Assembly: GCA_958430865.1 (NCBI GenBank)
Contig: CAUDNR010000767.1
Span: 706-23,819, forward strand
Length of the DNA stretch: 23,114 bases
Reading direction: 5' to 3'
DNA from: Entrophospora sp. SA101
Lineage: Eukaryota > Glomeromycota > Glomeromycetes > Entrophosporales > Entrophosporaceae
Each line of letters starts with the position of its first letter. Within the stretch, counting starts at the first letter, position 1. The translations under genes were made by a program, and so were the position numbers. This document shows positions 1-10,070 of this stretch, piece after piece. A model generated the notes under the pieces. The model saw only the letters and a program-made list of their open reading frames with translations, ran no database searches and was not told where the DNA came from.

Positions 1-480
1 AAAAATAGACTTTTGGCATGAATTGCAAAAAGATTTTTTGAATTGTAAAAAATGGTCTTTTGGCGAATTGTAAAAAAAAGACTTTTGACATTATCATTTA
101 AATTGTAAAAAATAGACTTTTGGCATGAATTGCAAAAAGATTTTTTGAATTGTAAAAAATGGTCTTTTGGCGAATTGTAAAAAAAAGACTTTTGACATTA
201 TCATTTAAATTGTAAAAAATAAACTTTTGGCGTGAATTGTAAAAAAAGACTTTTGACATTATCCTAATAAATCATTTAAATTGTAAAAAATAGACTTTTG
301 GCATGATTTTTGAATTGTAAAAAATGGTCTTTGGCGAATTGTAAAAAAAGATTTTTGAAATTATCTTAACAGATCATTTAAATAAAAAAATAGACTTTTG
401 GTGTGAATTGTAAAAAGATTTTTTGAATTGTAAAAAATGGTCTTTTGGCAAATTGTAAAAAAGATTTTTGAAATTATCTT
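1..480. repeat. AT-rich tandem repeat, about 107-bp period
   Basis: The landmark AATAGACTTTTGG recurs with its T at 6 and 113 and as AATAAACTTTTGG at 220, so the first two periods are exactly 107 bp. Later copies (landmarks near 291 and 391) are shortened to 71 and 100 bp by internal deletions. Each unit is itself built from degenerate sub-repeats of the type GAATTGTAAAAAA followed by GACTTTTGGC, so it is a higher-order minisatellite. No coding potential is visible. The array runs off the left window edge and stops abruptly at 480, where transposase homology starts. Confidence 0.9.
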
Positions 481-481
481 A

Positions 482-636
482 ATGGCACGGGATTATCTTA
501 CAATACAAGCAACCAATGTTCCATCAGAACATGCTTTCTCAGTTGCTGGAAATACAATCAGTAAGGTGCGGAATTGCTTATTGCCAGAAACTTCAAGAGC
601 ATGAAGAGTTGGATAATCAATAAAGTAGGGGTTTAG
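482..636 (+). pseudogene. hAT transposase C-terminal (dimerisation region) relic
   Basis: Reading from 482 gives a peptide that starts MARDYLTIQATNVPSEHAFS and continues SVAGNTISKVRNCLLPETSRA. This is the highly conserved tail of hAT-superfamily transposases (the Dimer_Tnp_hAT region with its PSE.AFS.AG signature). The frame hits TGA at 602-604, but the overlapping frame from 601 continues with MKSWIINKVGV and stops at 634-636, which matches the usual family ending (LKSWI), so there is an indel at about 600. Everything N-terminal to MARDYL, including the catalytic core, is missing and replaced by the tandem repeat. It cannot be a functional transposase. Confidence 0.85.
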
Positions 637-939
637 AGTGCTAGAAGAATATTCTCGAAATTACTTATATATTTTTTTCCTTATACTTTCTTTATGTTTT
701 TTTGTAATTCTATACTAATTACTAATAAAAAATCATCAATGTTTGTTTTATTTTATGCACTTTTTTTTGTATATTAATATCTATCATATTCATTCATTGT
801 TTGTCCGTTTATTCGTTATTTACATAATAATAATAATAATAATAATATTTAATTTAATTTATTTGAATATTAATAAGTCACGTTATTCGTATTAATCATT
901 CCTTTTAAGGAAAGATTAACTCAGGATTTCCTCATATAG
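637..939. other. Non-coding flank between hAT tail and duplicated hAT end
   Basis: This is AT-rich sequence with no open frame of note. It holds a short (AAT)n microsatellite at about 824-846. By position it would be the 3' untranslated and subterminal part of the hAT element whose transposase tail lies at 482-636 and whose terminus-like sequence lies near 1047. Confidence 0.5.
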
Positions 940-1249
940 GTATAAATCACATGGTGAACGGTTAGAACTCGGTTCTGGAACCGGTTCGCGGTTCTGTGTT
1001 CGGTTCGGTTCAGAACCGGTTCCCTAGTGGAACCGCCCCATCCCTAGTCCAATCACTTGATTTTGATAAGTATAACCCCCTTAATGAATATTCAGTATAA
1101 ATCACATGGTGAACGGTTAGAACTCGGTTCTGGAACCGGTTCGCGGTTCTGTGTTCGGTTCGGTTCAGAACCGGTTCCCTAGTGGAACCGCCCCATCCCT
1201 AGTCCAATCACTTGATTTTGATAAGTATAACCCCCTTAATGAATATTCA
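940..1249. repeat. 155-bp perfect tandem duplication
   Basis: Bases 940-1094 and 1095-1249 appear identical (unit 155 bp); the flanking bases then diverge (939 versus 1094, and 1095 versus 1250). Each unit contains a cluster of self-complementary GAACCGGTTC-type motifs followed by a hAT-terminus-like end and then about 45 bp of unrelated AT-rich sequence. Identity over the full unit points to a recent duplication. A collapsed or expanded assembly at this place is the alternative. Confidence 0.9.
1012..1047. mobile_element. hAT-like terminal inverted-repeat end (second copy at 1167-1202)
   Basis: Read on the minus strand from 1047, the sequence begins CTAGGGATGGGGCGGTTCC and continues into GAACCGGTTC motifs. 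A TAGGGATGGG start followed by alternating AACCGG-type motifs is typical of hAT termini. It lies about 410 bp downstream of the hAT transposase tail in the expected orientation, so it is most simply the 3' end of the same element. No matching 5' end is in the window, so neither target duplication nor element length can be checked. The same terminus recurs 155 bp further on because of the tandem duplication. Confidence 0.55.
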
Positions 1250-1878
1250 TGAATATGATGATTGTGATCACTACGAGGAATATAGCAAAACAAAGAAAAG
1301 AAGACTATCATGGAGCAGCAGTAGAAGTAAAAGAATAAGTGTTTATCAATTATTGTCACTCTAGTTACTTATTATAAGAATGGTGGTTGAGATTTGTCAT
1401 TTTGGTTTTTTTCAATCACTAATGTGTTGCACTCCAATATGCACTAGAAAACAATACTTTCCTTGCCTGTTACCTGATGATGTAATTTTATATATAATGA
1501 GATATTTAAATATTGGAAGTCTGTATCAAGTTTCATTAGTTTGCAAAAAATTGAAAAATATCATATACAAGGATCAATACTTTATCACTCAAAAAAATTG
1601 GTTTTATGGCCAATATAAGCATATATCTTTCCAAGGACATGGTAACAACACTGTTACTTGTTTACAATTCAACTCTCAAAAAATTGTTTCTGGGTCAGAT
1701 GACAGGTGTATTAATGTTTACAATACAGCTAGTGGTAAAATGATCCACAAGCTTGAAGGTCACGAAGGTAGTGTCAATACTTTACAATAAGTTAACACAG
1801 TGTTAGCATCAGGATCTGCTGATAATACAGTTCGTATTTGGGATCTTAAAGAAGGCATATGTACACATACATTCTCAG

Positions 1879-2011
1879 TAAAGACTAGTGCTGTAATCCA
1901 AAAAAGGAAAAAGTATGGTTGCAAAAGTGGTCGCAAAGGTAATTGCAACCACTTTTTATATGCTGTAAATACAATTACTAAAATCATCATAATTTACGGC
2001 ACTAGTCTTTA
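1879..2011. mobile_element. 133-bp hAT-type MITE inserted in the WD40 gene
   Basis: The ends are inverted repeats: TAAAGACTAGTGCTGTAA at 1879-1896 against the complement of 1994-2011, TAAAGACTAGTGCCGTAA (17 of 18 match). The element is flanked by a perfect 8-bp direct repeat ATTCTCAG at 1871-1878 and 2012-2019, which fits the hAT target preference nTnnnnAn. Removing element plus one target copy (141 bp, a multiple of three) brings THTFS directly against GHTQTITCLQ, exactly where a WD40 blade boundary belongs. Inside, GGTTGCAA (1917-1924) and TTGCAACC (1943-1950) form a second hairpin. It has no coding capacity, so it would have been moved by a transposase from elsewhere. Confidence 0.92.
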
Positions 2012-2757
2012 ATTCTCAGGTCACACACAAACTATTACATGTCTTCAAATCATACCACTAGAAAACGTTATTGTCACTGGCTCTAAGGATTGTACATTAA
2101 AAGCATGGAGGCTACCTAACCTCAAGGTTGATAAATCATATTATTTTACTAAATCTTCACCACTATCTGATAATAATCAATTTAACAACAATCCATATTT
2201 TCTTCATACCTTTTGTGGCCATAATAAATCTGTTAATACTTTGTCATGTTTAAGAAACACTTTAATTAGTGGTAGTGATGATGGTACAATTAGGGTCTGG
2301 AACATCATGACTGGAAAATGCATTTGTGTTTGAAGCATTTGCAAAAAGTTTGCTCTGTAATATTAGATGATACAAGAAAAAGGTGTATAAGTAAAAATGC
2401 AGATGGTGTGATTAAATTTTGGAACATTGAAGATGGCACTCAACTCCGTACACTTAATTTATCATCTAGATGTATTTATAGTAACATTTTATTAAAATAC
2501 TTTTGATTTTTTTATATTTGACATAACTGATAAAATACTTTTATATTACTTAAGCACCTCTTCTTTGTTCAAATCCACTTTGGCTTTCAGATGATTATTT
2601 AGCTTCTATTACTGCTATCATTGTTATTTTTATAATCAATGCAAATAATTATAAAAAAAAGCATATGTTTGTTAATCCAGGAAAGACAAAGCAATATGTG
2701 GTGGGATATGAAATCTGGCAAACACATTTGTGATTTATTAACTGGATTAAGTGTATG

Positions 2758-2836
2758 GTAATGTATTATTTTCTATTTTAATAAAAAAAAATTTTTTTTT
2801 GAGTGAAATTAATACTAACCAATCAATCAATTATAG
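2758..2836 (+). other. Predicted intron in the F-box/WD40 pseudogene
   Basis: The intron starts GTAATG and ends ATTATAG. Splicing joins a codon split after TG to G, giving SVW-QVKFDKQR, which continues the last propeller strand. Unspliced, the frame runs through an A/T homopolymer. The 79-nt length matches other introns in the window. Confidence 0.7.
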
Positions 2837-3015
2837 GCAGGTTAAATTTGATAAACAGAGATGCGTTGCAGCTGTACAACGAAATAATTTGGAAACATGG
2901 TTTGAAGTCTTTGATTTTAAAGTATTTGGTATAAAAGAAGATAGAAACACATCCAATGCTTGCTTGTGCAGATGAAAATGGTAACTGGATTCCTAAAATA
3001 ATAATTGTAGAATAA

Positions 3016-3736
3016 ATTCTATTTGCTATTTGTACTATGATATGATTTTAACACATGATTTGATTTATGGATAAAATATTAATATGTAATTCATCAAATA
3101 TTAAAATTTTATTGCTATATTTATACTGTGGTAAAGGAAACATTTTTTTAAAATCATGTGATTCAAATTAGTGCTTGTAACAATTAACTTGGCAGTATTT
3201 CTATATAAATGAAGTCTTTGGACATCTTTTTTAAAAAATGTTTGATAAACTATTGTCACCGATTAAATTTTGGAGAACGTATTTTAATTGGTATTAACAA
3301 TTATTTTTATTTTTGCGTGGATCAGAATGAATAGGAATTGATTTTGTTATTAGCGAATAATTTTGTTTAAATAAAATATTTATTTTATTTATTTAGTTTT
3401 CTTAGTCGAAACTAATTAACTTGTTATCAAGTTGCTTTTACATTAGGTCGAAATCAAGTTCTTTATATACATGTCAATTAATTATAAGCCCATATGGATT
3501 CGCACATCCGTTTGGGTTCATGAGCCCATATGGGCGCATCGTCACTAATTTCTACTAGATATAGTTAAATAAATCAAATAAATATTAACGTGTTACGGGA
3601 TTAATTAATAAGAATAGTAAATGACTATACGAAACGTAACACAGGTATAAACGATAATAATAAACAAGTTAATAAAAAAAAATAAAAATAGAAAAATGAT
3701 AAATAAAAATAGAAATAGAATTAATTTGACCCGGAA
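3016..3736. other. Intergenic, AT-rich; one GC-richer palindromic patch
   Basis: No supported gene. At 3487-3540 a GC-richer patch holds AGCCCATATGG twice (3487-3497 and 3523-3533), the second within the perfect palindrome CCCATATGGG (3525-3534). At 3592-3643 GTGTTACG and CGTAACAC can pair. Both could be remnants of transposon ends, possibly of the decayed gene just downstream, but no target duplication was found. Confidence 0.5.
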
Positions 3737-4236
3737 TTACGAGATTCGTCCCAAAATATCTTCGTCAGAATCTAATTCTGGTAACACTATTCCAAGTTTT
3801 AATAGAAACATTGCATCTAGATACGGGATTATTCTTATTTTGATACCATTTGCATTATCCAAAAGTTTATAAATTGTTCACTATCATTCTATTGTTTTTC
3901 TTGCTTTCTTGATAAATTCCATGGATAATCTTCAAGCAATTGAGTATCATTTATTTTGAAAATATAAGGGGTAATTTTCTCACCTTATTCCTTTTTCAAA
4001 ATACTTCTGATAGCACTATAATTCTTGGGTTCCAATGATAATATACTAACACTAATACTAACTGTTACTACACTTTCGAAAAAAAACCTTTGCTTACTAA
4101 TTTTAGCAAAGATTCTCTTTACATTGTGTTTTTGATTCAAAAGTTTCTGCCGTTTTTGGAACTTTTGATCAATTATTTTTTTTGGTGATCTACATAATAT
4201 TTATCTACATATGCATAGATTGTTTTTCCGATAAAA
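3737..4236 (-). pseudogene. Decayed unrecognised protein-coding gene (C-terminal part)
   Basis: On the minus strand a chain of frames reads as coherent protein. It begins near 4236 with GKTIYAYVDKYYVDHQKK and shifts frame in an A-run at about 4172-4180. It then continues with FQKRQKLLNQKHNVKRIFAK, through LSLEPKNYSAIRSILKKE to an in-frame TAA at 3985-3987. Next comes GEKITPYIFKINDTQLLEDY and PWNLSRKQEKQ, ending at TAG 3889-3891. After a further shift near 3850 it ends GIVLPELDSDEDILGRIS, stop at 3737-3739. I do not recognise the family. The acidic DSDEDILGR tail and the basic, helix-prone middle are all that can be said; a transposon-derived ORF is possible. Confidence 0.6.
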
Positions 4237-4282
4237 TTTTTTTTAAATAAAATTTTTTAAACAAATAAATTTACTTTTTTTC

Positions 4283-7200
4283 ATGACGAATAACTGGCTA
4301 ACAGATCTTGAAGAAGAGGTTTTAACTCCTAACGTTGCTCTCAGGCTACAATACAAACTTATCAAATACATAGCAGAATTTTTAGAATCACAACAAGATC
4401 GATACAATTTATGTTTTGTTAATAAGGCATGGACACCAGCAGCTATTAATGTATTATGGTCAGAACCAATTTTCAAAACACCTGATTCTATATACTACTT
4501 CCTGCGTGTGGTCAAACAATCAAAACAAAGGGCTTTAAGAATACGTGTTCTCAATCTATGTGCTCCAGAAGGAAATAACGTCAACTCTTTTGCACCAGTT
4601 TTATGTTCCGATCATATCGAACACAAGATAATGTCAACATACTTTATATCAAAACCAAATTTATTAACAAATCTTGTTAGATTATGTGAAAATCTACGCA
4701 AGATTAAAGTATATGGATGGAATTTATCTGATAGTCACATACAATCTTTGCCACAATACTGCCCAGAACTCAAAGAAATCCTGGTGATTGGTAATAATCA
4801 ATTGACTCACAAGGCCTTTCATTCACTGATGAGCTGTATATCTGATCTTCGTGTATTAGATTTAGATGGCGTTTTTAAACTTTCTGACAATTTTGCAGAA
4901 GCATTAGCAATCAAGTGTCCATCACTTTGTTCACTTAAACTTTCAACCAAAGAAATATCCGAAAAAGGATTTGATACATTAGCAACCAAATTAACAAAAC
5001 TTAACAACCTAATATTACAAAATTGCTCCAACCTTACTGACAATAATATTGAACGTTTTGCAGAAAGAAACCCTAGATTGCAAAATCTTCAATTATTGGG
5101 TGATGCGCTCACGATCAGATCATTTAAAGTGGCAATGCATCTAAAAGAATTGATACATTTTGATCTCAGGTGTTTAAAAGAAGTTTTGATTTTATCAAAT
5201 GAGATAGAATGGTTAAGACCAATCTGTCACAACCTGCGTATAATCATACTTGAAAATTTACCAATTGATGATGACACAATTTCAGCAATCACTGTACACT
5301 GTAAAAAATTGGAAAAAATTGCATTTTCAAGATGTCCTTATATTACGAATAATTCAATCAACAGCATTGCAGAAAATGAAACTCGCCTTAATACACTAGA
5401 TCTACTTGAATGCAGGAACATCACAGATGCATCTCTTAAATGTCTAGGCCGTAAATTAAATTATTCACTTACTCACATAATCATAGACTCGTGTGGCTCA
5501 TTTTTACCAGAGGCTATACACTGGTTTGTCAAAGTCTCGCCGAAACTTGAAAAAATAGTTTTCAATAGAACACCTTCTATCATCAACTCATTTGTTTACC
5601 AGTTTTCCACAGAAAGACAAAAGGGAAGTCACGATTCGGTTGTTTCTCATCAAAAATGCACTATTGAAAATGAAAATATTAATAAACTGGCTCATTTCAA
5701 TCAGGATTCACCGCACCTTCCTTTTTCAAATAATAATTCTATTGATGGAGTCAAGAATTATAATTACAATCAACATGTTATTCAATCAAATCATTCATTA
5801 ATTCCTAAAAATAATAATAATAAAGCAAATAGTTATGATTATAATCACAATAAACATATTATTCAATCAAATTATTCATTAATTCCTAAAAATAGCAACC
5901 ATAACCCTAGTAATAAGACAATGAAAATTCCAGAAGATAAGCTTGATGCATTATCTTCAGAATTGGGCTTATCCCCAGATGTTGTTAGTAATGCTCTTAA
6001 AAAGATATTCTATAGCGAATTGCAACAACATCAACAGCAGCAGCAGCAGCAGCAGCAGCAAAAACCAATAAAACAAATTACAAATTCTTCATATGCGTCT
6101 ACAACTAGCACATTAAATAATTGGGGACCTAATACTGAAACTTCAAATTTTAACAACAATTATTATGAAGGTTATCAGTGTATGTCACCACAATCTATGA
6201 TTACCAATGAATTTCAAAATGATTATTTTCAGAATATGTCAAATACAAAGCATTCTTTCAGTGATTCTTCATCAAATGATTCACAATTTCGCCGTGGTTC
6301 TTGGACTACAGTGATTAAAAAAACCCATAGCTGTTGGTCGTCCATCAATATAAAATTACCCAGTCTTCATTATCCACATCCAACAACGACAGGAACAACA
6401 ACAAATATAGAAGAATATCAATCTCGTCACAGTTCCCGTGAATCTTCAATGGTACGTTGTCAAGAAAAAGGAGGAGGAGAATCCCCATCAGTGGTCGAGC
6501 ATTCAATTGTTGAAAATTGTATTAGTAGTGTTAATAACAACGTTGAGAAAATGTCACCTGTAAAGCCTCCTCAATTTAAAACAATTGATCAGATTACCGA
6601 TGAAGCTCAATTATCAACAAAAACATCATTGTCAAATAATCAAGCTAATAGTTATACTTTAATTAATAACGTGACAAGTAATGATTACGACCAACAAAAG
6701 TATCAACCACAGTCGCAGATTCAAGACCCACGACAAACTCAGCAAATTCAACAGCCATCACAAAAATTTTTTGGACAATCATCACCTTTAAATATCCAGC
6801 AAGAGGAAAAAGTATACAATGAACAAGTTCCATCCATCAAACAAATATCCTATGAACAAGTTGCACAAGCTCGACCAATTGTTATTAATAATTACGATAA
6901 TAAAATTGGTGGTGATAAACAAGTAACTAATGATAAAAAATCCAAATCTTCAAATGGATACGCATCGTTATGGAATAATCCTCTTGGAAGTGAAGATATA
7001 GGTAGTTGGGCAGATTTTGGAGTTCAATCAAACAACATCGAAAATAACGACGACGACAACAACAACAATATTCAAGATAAAGATATTCTTTATGTAAATC
7101 TTCCAAGCGGACACATGTTATCTACTCAATCTGATTCAATTGATAATGATAACGTCCAATCTAAAAATGAGAGCTCACAAATATTTATAGAAAGTAGTAA

Positions 7201-8971
7201 TAAGCGGCCTACAAATCAAACGGAAACAGTTAACAGCAACCATAATAACAAGAGTAATCAATTTAATAATTCAACCTATTCAACAAATTTACAAACATAC
7301 CCTCTTTCTTCGCCATATTTGAAAGGAACGATTCCAAATGGTAGCAGCGATGAGAAAAACTTGGAAAATAAATCAAATATTATTTCAAATAATAATTCAG
7401 AGTTTACTTCCACAATTACGCATGCGGCTAATTCCAAAACAGAAGAAAATAATGATAAGACCTATCAAATTGACAACTCACCAGTGGCACCAATATCACA
7501 ATATATACCACAAATTGTTACGGATTCTATTTATATATCAGAAAGTTATTATAGCAACAGTCAAAGTAATAACGATGATAATAATCAGCTACCTGGTTTC
7601 ACGAACACGAACCTGACTAATAATGATCAAAGTAATTCGGTTGATCTTGGTGCATGGGGTAGTTTATCAATCGACAAATCATCGACGTGGGAAAGTCAGG
7701 TGAAATGGGTGCAAGGTGATGTAAAAAACAAAATAACGGAACCAGAAACAAATCAACTTTGGGGAACTGTCAAGGCTGGTGAATCGACCATCAATAATGT
7801 TGAAGAATCAACAACACCTGTTTATTTTGAGAAGAAGCAAGCACGAATCGTTAACAATGAGCTTGATGAGGGATGGGGTTCACCTCCAACACAAACTATT
7901 TCATGGAATGATTCTCGTCAAGGAAGTTATATTGAAATGATCGAGGAGCAAAGCAATGCTGTATATTGGACCAAACAAGATGGTGTATGGCTCAATGCTA
8001 CAGAAGAAGATAAGGTATCATCTCAAAAACAAAAGGAAATTGAATTAAGTGCAGGTGATTCTGATGATATTAGTATAAAGGGCGGTGCAAAAATAAGTCG
8101 TACAGAACTCCAGGGAATCGAATTATTAAATTCTACATTGAATGAAATACGTGAAACAAGAAAAGAGAGAAGATTCAAAGAAGCAAACTCATTAAAACTT
8201 TCAAACAATGATTGTGACAATGGCGATGGGTGTTCAAACATTAACGTAGCATTAAATCATGATAATGATAATTGTGAAGATTATTCGGCGTCAGCCGGGC
8301 CAGAAGAGCATTATGCTCTTTCAGCACCGGTGTCTCGAGAACATGATGATTATGTTAAATCTAAAAATGGGAGTGATACTTTTGTTAAAACTGGCGAGAT
8401 ATCTATTTTAAGTGACGATTGGAATCTCGATAATAAACTTAAAAAAAAAACAGAAAACGAAAACGATGAAAAACAGGTTGTTCAAGTGACAGAAGACAAT
8501 ATTTTAATAGATCTTTTTGATTCAAGTAAATCGAGCAACAGTAGTGGCAAAAATAATGAAAACAATAATAATAATAATAACAATAGTAATAAATTTAGAT
8601 CAATTAATATGGACATTTCTGATTTATTTAGTTCGATCAAACCCTCATCATCATCGCTACCGACAAAAGATAAAAACAACAACAACAATAACAATAACAA
8701 TGGAAACAAGGAAAGTATTCTGTCGATAGTTGAACGAGAAATCTTTACGACAGGTCAAAATAATAACAATGGTAATACTAGTAACGGTAGTGATGATGGT
8801 GGTTTGTTATTATTAAAACATAAAAATAAAGAGAATTCATCATTAATCATACTTGAAGAGAATGCTCGAGATCGAAAGGTTATTTCATTATCGGAAACCA
8901 ATGTTTCCCACCAAAATAATATTGATAACATTTTAACAAATTCCAATGTAGAAACACCATCGTTAGAATTA

Positions 8972-9018
<47 letters not shown>

Positions 9019-9571
9019 GGATATTGAAAAAGTAGTGATTGAAAATTATAGTAACAATGTAGTAAATCATCAAACAAGCAAGGGAGAAGCTTTACTTTTT
9101 AAAACAGAAACGACAACAGTATTATCATCAAGTAATGAAGATGAAGTGATAGAAAGTTCAAGCATGGATAAAAGACAAGAAGAAGAAGAAGAAGAAGAAG
9201 TGATAGCAGTTGAAATCGCAGAGAAAGGTCCATCACCAAATGAGCAATTAAGGATGGACGACGTAGAATTGGAGAGTAGTCGGCCTAATAACCTTAAACA
9301 TATTAAGTTAAACATTGAAACACCAGATCACGGAATGCAAGTTTGTTATATCAAAAAAGTACGCGAAGGAATAGTTTAATTATTTAAATAATTATCTTTG
9401 TTACTAATTAATTTGTTAAATTAGGATGACGATGTAAATAGAATTGCTAGTGAATTTTGTAATAAATGGAATATGAATGGATTTGATAATGCGTTAGTAA
9501 ATCTTTATAAATTAGAAATACAACGAAAATCTACACGAAAAAAAAAGCAATTTTTAAGGCCAAAAAATTAA
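4283..9571 (+). CDS. Very large F-box/LRR protein with Asn/Gln-rich tail (two exons)
   Basis: Predicted SCF ubiquitin-ligase substrate receptor. Residues about 18-62 form an F-box-like segment (LQYKLIKYIAEFL, then NLCFVNKAWTPAAINVLW). Residues about 90-400 are cysteine-containing leucine-rich repeats of the Grr1/AMN1/FBXL type (for example LRVLDLDGVFKLSD and LNTLDLLECRNITDASLKCL). A long disordered region follows with polyGln (about 580-592), several polyAsn runs and a Glu run, interrupted by Trp-Gly patches (NNWGP, GSWADFG, GAWGSL, QLWGTV, EGWGSP). The apparent stop at 9377-9379 sits in an intron, probably 9374-9424 (GTTTAA...TTAG; alternative donor GTACGC at 9359). The next exon, 9425-9571, adds 48 residues starting DDDVNRIASEFCNKWNMNG, giving 1745 aa in all. 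ATG 4283 is the first in frame. The long single frame shows the gene is intact. Confidence 0.85.
8563..9200. repeat. Coding microsatellites (polyAsn and polyGlu tracts)
   Basis: Within the F-box/LRR gene, AAT/AAC tracts lie at about 8563-8594, 8675-8702 and 8971-9018 (the last a nearly pure (AAT)n of about 16 codons), and a (GAA)n Glu tract at about 9177-9200. A (CAG)n polyGln tract lies upstream at about 6034-6061. All keep the frame, so length changes would alter only the homopolymer tracts. Confidence 0.9.
9374..9424 (+). other. Predicted terminal intron of the F-box/LRR gene
   Basis: Both flanks are phase 0 and in the same frame. The acceptor ...TTGTTAAATTAG is followed by a 48-residue coding stretch with a hydrophobic/aromatic pattern and a clean stop at 9569-9571. 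The donor is uncertain: GTTTAA at 9374 (51-nt intron) or GTACGC at 9359 (66 nt); both preserve the frame and differ only by five residues. Confidence 0.65.
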
Positions 9572-10070
9572 ATAATCTTATTTCATTAGTGGTTGTTATA
9601 TTTATTTGTTATTTAATATTATTTTTGTAAATAATTATTGTAATAAATTTTTTTTTTGCATAAAAAAGTTAATTACCGATAGAATAATCTAAAATAATAA
9701 TAAAATAAAATCGTACATTTTTTTCATTTTTAATATTTTCCGATTTATTATTATTATTTTATAAACTTATAATAAATCCATAATAATAAATGATAATTCA
9801 TAAGAAATATAAAAAATAGACATTTTTTCCTTATGGCCTTAATGAGAAAAATATAATTTTTACCCTTAAAAACATAAGCATAAATAAATTAATGAATTTA
9901 AAAAGGGAAGAGTATACATGTACAAAAATTATACAAGTATACATAAAAAAAGGAAGAAAAAAAAAACATATAAAATCTTGGTATATATAATATATCTTGA
10001 GTATTTACATATATAACATAGATGGCTCATTCATTTTTAAAAAATCGGGAAAAAAATATATATTTATATT
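9572..10070. other. Tail-to-tail intergenic region
   Basis: AT-rich 3' flanks of two converging genes. AATAAA-type polyadenylation candidates occur on both strands, for example TGTAATAAATTTTTTTTTTGC at about 9639-9659 for the plus-strand gene. No gene seen. Confidence 0.6.

Larger units (their letters stand above)
1380..3015 (+). pseudogene. F-box/WD40 (Cdc4/Fbw7-type) SCF substrate-receptor gene, disrupted
   Basis: Starting at ATG 1380, the protein has an F-box (LPDDVILYIMRYLNIGSLYQ, about residues 31-50) followed by WD40 blades. Blade cores visible are SGSDDRCINVY, SGSADNTVRIWD, TGSKDCTLKAWR, SGSDDGTIRVWN, SKNADGVIKFWN, then WWDMKSGKHICDL and a final strand near WFEVFDF, consistent with a seven-bladed Cdc4-like propeller that would recruit substrates to an SCF ubiquitin ligase. 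Disruptions seen: TAA at 1788-1790 inside blade 2 where relatives have Tyr; a 133-bp MITE at 1879-2011; a one-base deletion at about 2330 (TGA 2331-2333 otherwise); and a probable shift at about 2950, after which the frame ends ADENGNWIPK, stopping at 3013-3015. Plausible GT-AG introns remain, the clearest at 2758-2836 (79 nt, joining SVW to QVKFD). Several lesions make a functional product unlikely. Confidence 0.8.

Noticed and set aside
1..480. CRISPR-like array
   Set aside because: The periodic units have no constant-repeat/unique-spacer structure; this is a eukaryotic minisatellite.
1757..1800. Short intron removing the TAA at 1788
   Set aside because: Possible GT-AG borders exist but the intron would be only about 33-40 nt and would delete residues required for the WD40 blade, which aligns well without splicing.
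8482..9315. Minus-strand frames rich in Leu, Tyr or Ser
   Set aside because: Antisense shadows of the AAT, AAC and GAA repeats of the F-box/LRR gene.
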